The position numbers were made by a program, and so were the translations under genes. The notes beneath the pieces were generated by a model. It searched no databases, was not told the origin of the DNA, and worked only from the letters and a program-made list of their open reading frames with translations. From contig CABRFW010000019.1 of NCBI GenBank assembly GCA_902470265.1, positions 1 through 13,444 of the forward strand: 13,444 nt of DNA, read 5' to 3'. The stretch's first letter is position 1. The number at the start of each line of letters is the position of its first letter. Positions 1 to 7,436 of this stretch are shown one piece after another. This stretch comes from an uncultured Collinsella sp. Its GTDB lineage: Bacteria; Actinomycetota; Coriobacteriia; Coriobacteriales; Coriobacteriaceae.

Positions 1-2455
1 GGGCGGGCTTCTTCTCCTTGGTCGGGCAGTCCATGTTGACGCAGATACGCCACGGACCGCGCGCCGTGTTGACCACCACGATGGGAGCGCCGCACTCGGG
101 ACAGGTCTCGCCCGTCGCCTCGAGCTTGCCACGCGCCGGCAGCGGATAGCTCACGCCGCAGTCGTCATAGTTGGTGCAGCGGATAAAGCGCTTGCCGCTC
201 TTCTCGCTCTTGTGTGCGATCAGGTCGCCATGGCGTCCTGCCTCGGCGCACACCTTGCACTCGCCCACCTTAAGGTCAGGCTCGTAGTTGGTGGGGCATG
301 TGGGGTTCACGCAAATCTCGAAAGCCTTTTGGCGGAACGGCTGGCACTTAATGCGCGGCGCACCGCATTCGGGGCACACAGCAGCCTCGCCCTCGAGCGG
401 GCTCACCTTGACGCCGCTCGGCACCGGATAGGTCACGTCGCAGTCGGGCCAGCCCATGCAGCCGATAAAGCTGCCGCGGGTCTTGGCGCTCGTCTTCATA
501 ACCAAGTCCTTGCCGCACTTGGGGCAGGCGCCCACGCGCGCATCGGCCGTGACGGCGTCGCTGATAGCATCGCCCAGTTCCTGCGTATGCTTGAGCAGCT
601 CGTCGAGCACACCGGCCAGCAGCGCGCGCGAGTGCGTCACGACATGCTCTTCGGTGTCCTCGCCGCGCTCCACGCGGGTCATATCGCCATCGAGCTCGCT
701 GGTCATATCGGGGCTCGTGATGCGCGGGGCAAACTGCGACAGTGCATCGATGATGGCGATGCCCAGCTTGCTCGGCTCCACGGGATCGTTTTTGAGATAG
801 CGCACGGCGTACAGGCGCTCGATGATGCTCGCGCGCGTGGACTTGGTGCCCAGGCCGCGCTTTTCCATCTCCTGCACGAGCTTGCCCTGGCTGTAGCGTG
901 CGGGCGGCTCGGTCTGCTTGGCCTCGAGCTTAATGTCGAACACGTCGACCGTATCGCCCTGCTCCAGCGGCGGCATCTGCTCGTCGCGCTTGAGTCCATA
1001 CGGATACGCCTCGCGGAAACCCGGGGTCACGAGCACATCGCCCGAAGCCACGAACGGCTCACCATTGACGTCGAGCTCGAGCTTGGTGTTCTCGATGGTC
1101 GCGGGACCCATGAGCGTTGCCAGGAAGCGACGGGCGATGAGGTCGTAGAGCTTGCGCTGGCCACCGTCGAGCGCGGACGGATCGCCCTCGCCCGTGGGAT
1201 AGATAGGCGGGTGGTCGGTGGTTTCGACTTTGCCGCGCGTGGGCTTCATGGGGCCGGCGAGCACCTTTTTGCACACGGGCGCCAGCGCCGGGTTGATCTT
1301 TGCAAGGTCGCTCACCACGGCGCCCAGATCGAGCGTCGCAGGGTACACGGTATTGTCGACACGCGGGTAGCTGATGAGACCGGCCATGTAGAGGGACTCG
1401 GCGATGCGCATGGTACGCGCAGGTGAGATGCCCTCGGCTGCGGCGGCAGCCTGCAGCGAGGTAGTCGCAAACGGTGTGGGCGGCTGCTGCTTGCGCGAAC
1501 GCTTGGTCACCGCGGCGACGGTTGCCGTCGCAACGCCGTCAACGTGGCCGTACGCCGCCTCAGCAGCATCCTTGTCGGTAAAGCGCGCCGTCTTGTGCGC
1601 AATCTTAAAGCGGTCGTCCTCGGCAGCGCCCTGTGCGGCGCCCATGCCGCGGATCTGCCAATAGTCCTCGGGCACAAACGCCATGCGCTCGCGCTCGCGC
1701 TCGACCACCAGGGCAAGCGTCGGCGTCTGCACACGGCCGGCAGAGCGCACGTTACCAAAGCCGCCAAACTTGGCGAGCGTCAGGTAGCGCGTGAGCACCG
1801 CACCCCAAATGAGGTCGATGTGCTGGCGGCTCTCGCCGGCGTCGGCCAGATTCTGGTCGAGCGAGACGAGATTATCGAAGGCCTGCGTGATCTCGGCCTT
1901 GGTAAACGAAGAATACTGGGCGCGGGCGACCGGCAGGTCGGGCGCAACCTCGCGCACCTTGTTGAGGGCGTCCGAACCGATCAGCTCGCCCTCGCGATCG
2001 AAGTCCGTGGCGATGATGACACTGTCGGACTTCTTGGCGAGGTTCTTGAGCGAACGAATGAGTTCCTTCTCGGCCGGTAGCTTAATGACGGGCGCCCAGG
2101 TGAGGTAAGGCAGGCTCTCGAGTTTCCAGCCCTTGATTGAGATGCCATCGGCAAGAAACGGCTTGCGCTTGGTGTCGTAGGGCGGACGCGCCAGGCCATC
2201 GGGTATGTCGGCCGGCAGTATCTCGCCGTCCTCGGTGACCGAATACCAGCCCAGCTTTTTATCGAACAGCACGCTGTCGCAAAAATCGGGCGCTAGGATG
2301 TGACCGGCAAGGCCGATGGTCACGCACTCCTCGCCCTTCCACTCAAAACGGTAGATGGCGGTGTTGTACACCTTGTCCTTTTTGGGCTTGCCCGTGGACA
2401 GACGCTCGGCAATCTGACGCGCGGCGTCGTTTTTCTCGGCGATGATGAGCTTCAA
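1..2455 (-). CDS. topA: DNA topoisomerase I, archaeal-type type IA (3' end outside window)
   Basis: Relaxes negatively supercoiled DNA by cutting one strand through a 5'-phosphotyrosine. 818 codons are visible and the C-terminus runs off the left edge. The Toprim domain opens with LKLIIAEKNDAARQIAERLS and carries the metal-binding motif DFDREGE (D151, D153, E155). The catalytic tyrosine is Y363 in LISYPRVDNTVYP, where most relatives have T in place of this V. The segments RQHIDLIWGAVLTRYLTLA and GLAGHILAPDF resemble archaeal TopA more than E. coli TopA. From about residue 644 there are at least four Cys4 zinc ribbons (CPKCG, CPECG, CKVC, CPECG). The start is TTG at 2455: AGGAG sits six bases upstream and an in-frame TAG lies just before, so no earlier start is possible. 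It lies 54 bases after hypB and is probably read through from it. The family is certain; the archaeal-type assignment rests on motif memory. Confidence 0.95.
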   Translation of the reverse strand, partial: MKLIIAEKNDAARQIAERLSTGKPKKDKVYNTAIYRFEWKGEECVTIGLAGHILAPDFCDSVLFDKKLGWYSVTEDGEILPADIPDGLARPPYDTKRKPFLADGISIKGWKLESLPYLTWAPVIKLPAEKELIRSLKNLAKKSDSVIIATDFDREGELIGSDALNKVREVAPDLPVARAQYSSFTKAEITQAFDNLVSLDQNLADAGESRQHIDLIWGAVLTRYLTLAKFGGFGNVRSAGRVQTPTLALVVERERERMAFVPEDYWQIRGMGAAQGAAEDDRFKIAHKTARFTDKDAAEAAYGHVDGVATATVAAVTKRSRKQQPPTPFATTSLQAAAAAEGISPARTMRIAESLYMAGLISYPRVDNTVYPATLDLGAVVSDLAKINPALAPVCKKVLAGPMKPTRGKVETTDHPPIYPTGEGDPSALDGGQRKLYDLIARRFLATLMGPATIENTKLELDVNGEPFVASGDVLVTPGFREAYPYGLKRDEQMPPLEQGDTVDVFDIKLEAKQTEPPARYSQGKLVQEMEKRGLGTKSTRASIIERLYAVRYLKNDPVEPSKLGIAIIDALSQFAPRITSPDMTSELDGDMTRVERGEDTEEHVVTHSRALLAGVLDELLKHTQELGDAISDAVTADARVGACPKCGKDLVMKTSAKTRGSFIGCMGWPDCDVTYPVPSGVKVSPLEGEAAVCPECGAPRIKCQPFRQKAFEICVNPTCPTNYEPDLKVGECKVCAEAGRHGDLIAHKSEKSGKRFIRCTNYDDCGVSYPLPARGKLEATGETCPECGAPIVVVNTARGPWRICVNMDCPTKEKKPA

Positions 2456-2509
2456 AAGAGGCTCCTATCTCGTATCTCTGCGGCTACGCCCGCCCGTATG
2501 GCGGCCGAC

Positions 2510-3193
2510 TTACGCCCTTGCTTGCTCAATCTGCCCGATGAGCCAATCGCACCAGGCATCCATGCCCTCGCCCTTGCGCGCGCTCACGGCAAACCGCGGC
2601 GCCTGCGGATTGAGGTCATCGAGTGTCTTAGTATACCTATCCATGTCAAAATCGAAAGCCGGAGCCACGTCGACCTTGTTGAGCAGCTGCGCGCCAGCGT
2701 GCTGGAAGATGCCCGGGTACTTGATGGGCTTGTCGTCGCCCTCGGGCACCGAGAGGATCATGATGGACAGGTTCTCACCCAGGTCAAAGTCGACTGGGCA
2801 GACCAGGTTACCCACGTTTTCGATAAAGATGACATCGATGTTATCGAGCCCAACGGCCTGGTCGAACGCGTCAACGGCCTCCATGATCATATTGCCCTCA
2901 AGGTGGCACAGGCCGCCCGTGTTGATCTGGATGGCGGGCATGCCGGCTTCCTTCATGGTAATGGCATCGACATCCGAGGCGATGTCGCCCTCGATGACGG
3001 CGCAGCGCAAGCCGGCCTTGTCGCGCAGGCGCTCGTTGGTGCCCAGAATCGTAGTGGTCTTGCCCGAGCCAGGGCTCGAAAGCACATTGATCACATAGGT
3101 GTTTGTCTCTTTAAATCGCTGACGTAGCTGATCTGCCAGGCGCTCGTTGCGCGACAGGATCGGCGACGCGATATCAATCGTTTTCTCGGCCAT
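2510..3193 (-). CDS. hypB: Hydrogenase nickel incorporation GTPase HypB
   Basis: Cytoplasmic SIMIBI-class GTPase that, with HypA, inserts nickel into the large subunit of [NiFe] hydrogenases, and in some bacteria supplies urease. The 227-residue protein has a P-loop SSPGSGKTT (39-47), the EGD-IASDVDA switch region (68-77), the zinc/nickel site INTGGLCHLEG with C96 and H97, the family signature ENVGNLVCPVDFDLGE (125-140) and the guanine-specificity motif NKVD (172-175). It lacks an N-terminal His-rich nickel-storage stretch and the CCGCPG-type high-affinity site of E. coli HypB. The ATG at 3193 is preferred because AAGGAG lies eight bases upstream; a GTG three codons earlier would overlap that site. 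hypA precedes it by 55 bases and topA follows. No hypC, D, E, F or hydrogenase gene is in the window, so these must lie elsewhere if the pathway is complete. Confidence 0.95.
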   Translation of the reverse strand: MAEKTIDIASPILSRNERLADQLRQRFKETNTYVINVLSSPGSGKTTTILGTNERLRDKAGLRCAVIEGDIASDVDAITMKEAGMPAIQINTGGLCHLEGNMIMEAVDAFDQAVGLDNIDVIFIENVGNLVCPVDFDLGENLSIMILSVPEGDDKPIKYPGIFQHAGAQLLNKVDVAPAFDFDMDRYTKTLDDLNPQAPRFAVSARKGEGMDAWCDWLIGQIEQARA

Positions 3194-3248
3194 ATTCGGC
3201 ACTCCTTAATTTCCAACATTTATACCCCGTCCCCAGGTGGCTGGCGGG

Positions 3249-3605
3249 CTAATCGTCGGGGGTTTCGATTTCGATACTGGCGATGTCGAGCTCGCGGCCG
3301 TGCAGCAGGCGCACGTTGGCGCCGCCACATTGAGGGCAGCGGCAATGGAAACGGTCGTGATCGAAGACCTCACCGCAGTCCTGGCACTCGCTTTGTGGAT
3401 GGACCTCCTCCACGGCAAGCTCGCAGCCCTTCGTGAGCGGGTCCTCGTCGCGAAACGTCTCCCAGGCAAAGTCGAGCGCCTCGCGCACGACCTCGGTCAT
3501 ATCCCCGATACGCAGCGTTACCAAAACGGCGCGCGAGGCCCCCGCCCCACGCGCCGCGCGAATCACTGTATCGAGTATGCCGTTGACAATGCCAACCTCG
3601 TGCAT
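3249..3605 (-). CDS. hypA: Hydrogenase maturation nickel metallochaperone HypA
   Basis: Small nickel chaperone (118 residues, normal family length) that binds Ni through its N-terminal MHE and partners HypB in filling [NiFe] hydrogenase active sites. The sequence starts MHEVGIVNGIL, so His2 is present as required. The zinc domain has C74xxC77 and C90xxC93, with an extra Cys at 88. The start is fixed by the MHE rule and by GAGGAG a few bases upstream, which is contributed by the last codons of tatC. Only six bases separate the tatC stop from this ATG, so co-translation with tatC is likely. Family assignment is firm. Whether it serves a hydrogenase or another nickel enzyme cannot be told from this window. 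Confidence 0.95.
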   Translation of the reverse strand: MHEVGIVNGILDTVIRAARGAGASRAVLVTLRIGDMTEVVREALDFAWETFRDEDPLTKGCELAVEEVHPQSECQDCGEVFDHDRFHCRCPQCGGANVRLLHGRELDIASIEIETPDD

Positions 3606-3611
3606 ACCGAT

Positions 3612-4403
3612 TTACTCCTCGTCGTCCTCGTCGTCCGAGAACAGGTCCAGACGACTCACGAACAAGCCCTCCTTGCCCTCGCGCGCGGTAATGACCACAC
3701 GGGCGATGGCAAGCGAAATCTCGTAGAGCGAGAGCAGGGCGCCATACATGAGGCCCAGCGTAACGGGCGAGCCGTCGGGCGTAATCACAGCCGAGCCCAC
3801 AAGCAGGCCAACGTACACGAAACGCCAGGCACTGCGGAAGGCCGCGTAGGACACGATATGGAAGACGGACAGATAAAAGATGATGAGCGGCAGCTCAAAC
3901 GCCACGCCAAAGCCGATCATAAAGAGCAGCTCCATGTTGACGTAGTTCTCCAGATCGGGCAACGCCGTAGCGACGGCCGAGGTCTCGCCGATGAGCCACT
4001 CAAAGCCCGCCGGGATGATGATGAAGTAGCAGAAGATGGCACCCAGGAAGAACAGCACCGTCGAGGCGAGCACCGTGGGCACGACCCACTTGCGCTCGTT
4101 GGGGCGAAGCGCCGGCAGGAAAAACGCCAAGATCTGCCAGATGATCATGGGCGTGCACATGACAACGGCCATCTTGATGGCAAGCGAGAAGCGCAGGCCA
4201 AAGCCGCCGAGCGTGGTAGTGATGTAGAACTTACCGTCTGGCACAAAGGAGCGGATGGGGTCTTCCAAGATGTCGAGCACCACGGGCGTGGCGAAATACA
4301 GCACGATAGCGGCGGCGAACACCGACACGACCACGATGGTCAGGCGGCGACGGAGCTCTCCCAGGTGATCGAAGAGCGGCATACGCGCAGGTCCGATAGG
4401 CAT
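3612..4403 (-). CDS. tatC: Twin-arginine translocase subunit TatC
   Basis: Multi-spanning membrane receptor of the Tat pathway; it recognises twin-arginine signal peptides on folded cargo and recruits TatA. At 263 residues with six predicted membrane segments it matches the family. Signatures: MPLFDHLGELRRRL (8-21), E103 in the loop LRPNERKWV, FGVAFELPLI (165-174, with E170) and SAVITPDGSPVTLGLM (204-219). The C-terminus ends in a very acidic tail, SDDEDDEE, which is unusual and may face the cytoplasm. The ATG at 4403 shares its A with the TAA stop of tatA (TAATG), a translational-coupling arrangement, and GGGAGG lies nine bases upstream inside tatA. A second ATG at 4382 would give a shorter N-terminus without a good ribosome site. 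Confidence 0.96.
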   Translation of the reverse strand: MPIGPARMPLFDHLGELRRRLTIVVVSVFAAAIVLYFATPVVLDILEDPIRSFVPDGKFYITTTLGGFGLRFSLAIKMAVVMCTPMIIWQILAFFLPALRPNERKWVVPTVLASTVLFFLGAIFCYFIIIPAGFEWLIGETSAVATALPDLENYVNMELLFMIGFGVAFELPLIIFYLSVFHIVSYAAFRSAWRFVYVGLLVGSAVITPDGSPVTLGLMYGALLSLYEISLAIARVVITAREGKEGLFVSRLDLFSDDEDDEE

Positions 4404-4990
4404 TACTCATCGCCTCCCTTCGGGGCGTCGGCGGCAGCGGCGTCGTCCTCGGCCTCGAGCTCGCGAGCGAGCTGGTCGACGACGGCCTTGCGCTTGCGGG
4501 GACGACGAGCGTAGAGGTCAGCCGTCGTGGGCTCTGCCGGCTCGGGCTCGGGCTCCGGCTCTGCAGCAGGCTCGGGCTCGACGGCGGCATCGGCAGGCTC
4601 GGCCTTGGCGGGCTCGGCGTTCTCGGCCTCCTCGGCAATACCTTCGCCCTCGGTGGCACCCTCACTCGCAGCCTTCTCGGCGGCAAGGCGGGCACGGCGC
4701 TCGGCAAAGGTCTCCTTCTTTGCGGGTGCAGCCGTCCCGGCGGCATCCTCGTCCGCATCGGAATCGTCATCGACGGCAGCCTTCTTGGGCTTGACCGGGG
4801 CCGACGCGGCCTCGCTCACCGGATCGATAATCTCGGACTGAACAACGGCCGTCATCTTTTCCTGCGTCTCGCGGAACTGACGGATGGCACGGCCGATCGT
4901 GCGGCCCATCTGCGGGAGCTTATCCGGGCCAAACAGCAAAAAGCCGAAGACCACGATGATCGCGAGCTCACCCTCTCCAATACCAAACAC
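4403..4990 (-). CDS. tatA: Sec-independent translocase TatA/TatB-family protein with long acidic tail
   Basis: Single-span component that forms the Tat conduit (TatA) or the receptor partner (TatB). The 195-residue protein begins MFGIGEGELAIIVVFGFLLF, followed by GPDKLPQMGR and an amphipathic helix to about residue 55. The remaining ~140 residues are low-complexity and rich in Ala, Glu and Pro, with EPEP repeats at 138-153 and a basic patch RRPRKRK (162-168). The start is GTG at 4990: GGAGG lies five bases upstream and the resulting N-terminus is the family one. A nearby ATG in GGTATGTGTG is out of frame. The long tail is more like TatB, while the FGP and KLP features fit both; only one such gene is seen here, so it may serve both roles or a second copy lies elsewhere. 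I use tatA loosely. Confidence 0.88.
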   Translation of the reverse strand: MFGIGEGELAIIVVFGFLLFGPDKLPQMGRTIGRAIRQFRETQEKMTAVVQSEIIDPVSEAASAPVKPKKAAVDDDSDADEDAAGTAAPAKKETFAERRARLAAEKAASEGATEGEGIAEEAENAEPAKAEPADAAVEPEPAAEPEPEPEPAEPTTADLYARRPRKRKAVVDQLARELEAEDDAAAADAPKGGDE

Positions 4991-5065
4991 ACATACCTCC
5001 AAGGCTCGATGTGAGTCGAGCCCGCACCGCGCCATTCGGCCGGAACTCGTCTATTCATTCGGTCA

Positions 5066-5071
5066 AGTATA
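5066..5071 (-). promoter_or_regulatory. Candidate -10 box upstream of tatA
   Basis: TATACT on the minus strand, 76 bases before the tatA start codon. No recognisable -35 box lies 16-18 bases upstream; that position is filled by a small hairpin, CGGACG-TTTTGG-CGTCCG (5076-5093). The same TATACTT...GAC...GAA arrangement appears upstream of the aminotransferase gene, which is the main reason to list it. Confidence 0.35.
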
Positions 5072-5143
5072 GCGCCCGGACGCCAAAACGTCCGAGCGCA
5101 TCACAAACATATGCCAAACGGCACGCCCTTTTGGGGGCAAAGA

Positions 5144-5458
5144 TTATGCCGCCGTGATCGAAATCTCCTGGTCGACGCCCAGCAGCTGAACCACGCGCAT
5201 CACCTGGGGCTGCACATTAGTGCAGCTAAAGCGCTTACCGTGGTCGACCGCGTGGTGCGCGGCGCCCACGAGCACGCCAATGCCCGTCGAATCGATGTAG
5301 CTCACCTGGGCAAAATCGAGCTCAACGGCCTCAGTGGGCTGCTCGAGCGCCAAGTCGATGGCATTGCGCAGGCTATCGGCGTTAGAGATATCGATCTCGC
5401 CGGTTACCTTAATGGTGTAGATCTCCGGCGTGGGGTTGGTGGAAATACCCAAATCCAT
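5144..5458 (-). CDS. STAS-domain anti-sigma factor antagonist (SpoIIAA/RsbV-like)
   Basis: A 104-residue single STAS domain. Such proteins bind an anti-sigma kinase (RsbW/SpoIIAB type) when unphosphorylated and so free an alternative sigma factor. The core reads IYTIKVTGEIDISNADSLR at 13-31, then ELDFAQVSYIDSTGIGVLVG (46-65), in which S57 or T58 of DSTGIG is the expected phosphorylation site. The ATG at 5458 has AAAGGAG seven bases upstream. The aminotransferase ends 66 bases upstream and tatA starts 153 bases downstream. No anti-sigma kinase, phosphatase or sigma factor is adjacent, so its partners must be encoded elsewhere. Family is clear; target is unknown. Confidence 0.92.
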   Translation of the reverse strand: MDLGISTNPTPEIYTIKVTGEIDISNADSLRNAIDLALEQPTEAVELDFAQVSYIDSTGIGVLVGAAHHAVDHGKRFSCTNVQPQVMRVVQLLGVDQEISITAA

Positions 5459-5524
5459 GTATACGCTCCTTTACGTATCGAAAGTGCGGATAGTACTGGG
5501 CGCGGACTTGCGGGGCCCTAGGCG

Positions 5525-6829
5525 TTAGGCGCGCTCGGCACGAGCAAGCTCGGCAGCGACGAGCTTAACGGCCAGCACCAGCACATCGAGCGCGGCCTCC
5601 AGGTCCTCGACCGTGGGATAGCTCGGCGCGATGCGGATGTTGGTGTCGCGCGGGTCCTTGCCATAAGGCCAGGTGGCACCAGCCGGCGTGAGCTTGACGC
5701 CCAGGTCGGCACAAAGCGCGGCGACCTTCTGGGCAGAGCCCTCGGGACCATCAAAGCTCACAAAGTAGCCGCCGCGGGGATGCGTCCAAGTGGCGCAACC
5801 CGTATCGCCCAGACCCTCGGTGAGCTTGCGCTCAACGGCCTCAAAGCGCGGGCGCAAGAACTCGGCATGCTTTTTCATATGCTCCTTGACCGCCTCGATG
5901 GTGGGAAGGAAGCGCACGTGGCGCAGCTGGTTGAGCTTGTCGGCGCTGATGAGGCCGGCCTTCAGGCGCTTGGAGAACTCGGCGATGACCGCGGGGCTCG
6001 CACCGATGAAGCCGATGCCGGCGCCCGGGAAGGTAATCTTGGACGTCGAGGCAAAAGCCACCACGCGGTCCTCGGTGCCCGCCGCGCGAGCGAGGTCGAA
6101 GATATTGGCGAGCTCGTCGGTCTCGTCGTACAGGTCGTGCACGCAGTAGGCGTTGTCCCAGAAGATGCGGAAATCGGGCGCGGCCGTGGGCATCTCGACC
6201 AGGCGACGCACGGTGTCCTCGCTAAAGGTGATGCCCGTGGGGTTGGAATACTTGGGCACGCACCAGATGCCCTTGATGGAGTCGTCGGCGGCAACCAGAC
6301 GCTCGACCTCGTCCATGTCGGGGCCGTTGTCGGTCATCGCGACGGGGACATTCTCGATACCCAGGTCGGCGGTGATGCCAAAGTGACGGTCGTAGCCGGG
6401 AACAGGGCACAGGAACTTGACTTTCTTGCCGTCGTGCGCGGCCTCGTAAGCCTCCCAAGGCTCGCTGCCGCACGAACCGCAGCGCCAAAACATGCCGGCG
6501 ATATCGTGCTCGATCAGAAGGCTCGACGAACCCAGTACGAGCGTCTGCTCGGCAGGGCAACCCAGGAACTCCCCCGCCAGCTTGCGTGCCGAGGGAATGC
6601 CCTCAAAGCAACCGTAGTTTGAGCAGTCGACGTTGCCGTCGTGCAGATCGGCATCGGCATTGAGGATATCGAGCATGGGTCGAGAGATGTCCACCTGGGA
6701 GGGCGACGGCTTGCCGCGGGCCATGTCGAGCGCCAGGCCCTTGGCCTTGACCTCGGCGACCTCGGCTTTGAGCGCCTCGATGGCGGCATCGAGTTCGGTG
6801 GTTTCCATCTTCTGGTAGATCGTCTGCAT
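5525..6829 (-). CDS. PLP-dependent aminotransferase, aspartate aminotransferase type (MocR-like/class Ic)
   Basis: Cytoplasmic fold-type I aminotransferase of 434 residues, most like the actinobacterial aspartate aminotransferases of the Aminotran_MocR group that swap amino groups between aspartate and 2-oxoglutarate. Visible motifs: LALDMARGKPSPSQVDIS near residue 32-49, a FLCPVPGYDRHF segment, VPKYSNPTGITFSED, FRIFWDNAYCVHDL, and ASTSKITFPGAGIGF, where K264 is the expected PLP Schiff-base lysine. NIRIAPSYP near the C-terminus supplies the substrate-carboxylate arginine. The ATG at 6829 has GAAAGG about eight bases upstream; the Met at residue 8 has no ribosome site. It is divergent from the small protein gene at 6979 and may be cotranscribed with the STAS gene. 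Substrate is inferred from the subfamily. Confidence 0.9.
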   Translation of the reverse strand: MQTIYQKMETTELDAAIEALKAEVAEVKAKGLALDMARGKPSPSQVDISRPMLDILNADADLHDGNVDCSNYGCFEGIPSARKLAGEFLGCPAEQTLVLGSSSLLIEHDIAGMFWRCGSCGSEPWEAYEAAHDGKKVKFLCPVPGYDRHFGITADLGIENVPVAMTDNGPDMDEVERLVAADDSIKGIWCVPKYSNPTGITFSEDTVRRLVEMPTAAPDFRIFWDNAYCVHDLYDETDELANIFDLARAAGTEDRVVAFASTSKITFPGAGIGFIGASPAVIAEFSKRLKAGLISADKLNQLRHVRFLPTIEAVKEHMKKHAEFLRPRFEAVERKLTEGLGDTGCATWTHPRGGYFVSFDGPEGSAQKVAALCADLGVKLTPAGATWPYGKDPRDTNIRIAPSYPTVEDLEAALDVLVLAVKLVAAELARAERA

Positions 6830-6870
6830 GGGTGCGACCTTTCGCGAAGCGGGACGTTGCAGTTCGTCTA

Positions 6871-6876
6871 AGTATA
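6871..6876 (-). promoter_or_regulatory. Candidate -10 box of the aminotransferase gene
   Basis: TATACT on the minus strand, 41 bases before the aminotransferase ATG, in a divergent intergenic region. The upstream sequence is very GC-rich and no -35 match is seen at the usual distance. It shares TATACTT and a following GAC/GAA with the box upstream of tatA. Confidence 0.4.
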
Positions 6877-6978
6877 GACCGCCACCGCCGCAACGGCATG
6901 AAGCCGTGATAGATTAAGTTCATCGCAATGAATTATGAATCGCCGCGCATGCCGGCGTGGGGCGCCCAAGGAGGCACT

Positions 6979-7233
6979 ATGGAATACGGATCGTTCCAGG
7001 CCGAGGAATTCGGCGACCTGCAGCGCCTGGTCGACGGACTGTTTTACGACCGCCGCGCCATCGACCGCCTGGATCTCATCGTACAGGCCGAGATCTTGGA
7101 CCTGGCGCCCGATCTCATGGAAATCGTGAACCTATTGCCGCCCGGCTACTACGACCGCCAATCGCTTTGCGACCAGCTCAACTCCGCCTTGGCCGCCCAC
7201 GGCTGGGGCGCCATCTACGGCACCGTGGAATAA
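6979..7233 (+). CDS. Small acidic protein of unknown function (84 aa)
   Basis: An 84-residue protein that I do not recognise. It has no membrane segment, signal peptide or cysteine pattern; one Cys is present. The N-terminal half is rich in Leu, Asp and Glu, consistent with amphipathic helices (LQRLVDGLFYDRRAIDRLDL), and the C-terminal half reads LLPPGYYDRQSLCDQLNSA then HGWGAIYGTVE, a compact, conserved-looking ending. A perfect AAGGAGG lies six bases before the ATG at 6979, which is why this start is chosen over an ATG at 6928 that lacks a site. Third codon positions are GC-rich like the neighbours. It is transcribed away from the aminotransferase gene. A real gene is likely; no function is proposed. 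Confidence 0.78.
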   Translation: MEYGSFQAEEFGDLQRLVDGLFYDRRAIDRLDLIVQAEILDLAPDLMEIVNLLPPGYYDRQSLCDQLNSALAAHGWGAIYGTVE

Positions 7234-7278
7234 ACCTAGTCATTGGGGCCTGCGGTCAAAAAATAGCAAATATGAGTA

Positions 7279-7299
7279 CTGTTACTTTTTTAGTAACAG
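7279..7299. repeat. Perfect 8-bp inverted repeat with T5 loop
   Basis: CTGTTACT and AGTAACAG flank a TTTTT loop. There is no U-tract right after the stem on the plus strand, so it is not a typical terminator. Part of its left arm plus upstream bases (TGAGTACTGT, 7273-7282) is the exact reverse complement of the loop region at 7451-7460. Confidence 0.7.
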
Positions 7300-7312
7300 C
7301 GATTTTGAATTA

Positions 7313-7334
7313 AAAAGGCCAGTCTTGGCCTTTT
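7313..7334. terminator. Bidirectional Rho-independent terminator candidate
   Basis: AAAAGGCCA and TGGCCTTTT form a perfect 9-bp stem with a GTCT loop. The A-run and T-run lie within the stem ends, which gives a U-rich end on either strand. It lies 80 bases past the stop of the 84-residue gene and could end that transcript. Confidence 0.6.
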
Positions 7335-7436
7335 GTGTCCGGTTTTGGAAGGATGCATCGGCATTTTTCGTCCAGCCACGCAATCGTTAATGCACAGACA
7401 GAATAGATTTGTACATTATTTTTCGCGCCTAAAATG

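Noticed and set aside
212..1426. A 404-codon plus-strand open frame opposite topA
   Set aside because: topA is unbroken on the minus strand here with catalytic and zinc motifs; the plus frame shows no domain and has no ribosome site.
3219..3224. TATAAA before hypB as a separate promoter
   Set aside because: Good -10 similarity but no -35 and the gene is within a tight operon; chance in a short AT-rich gap is likely.
3237..4514. A 425-codon plus-strand frame opposite hypA, tatC and part of tatA
   Set aside because: Mirror frame of three clearly identified genes; its His/Arg/Gln-rich sequence matches no family.
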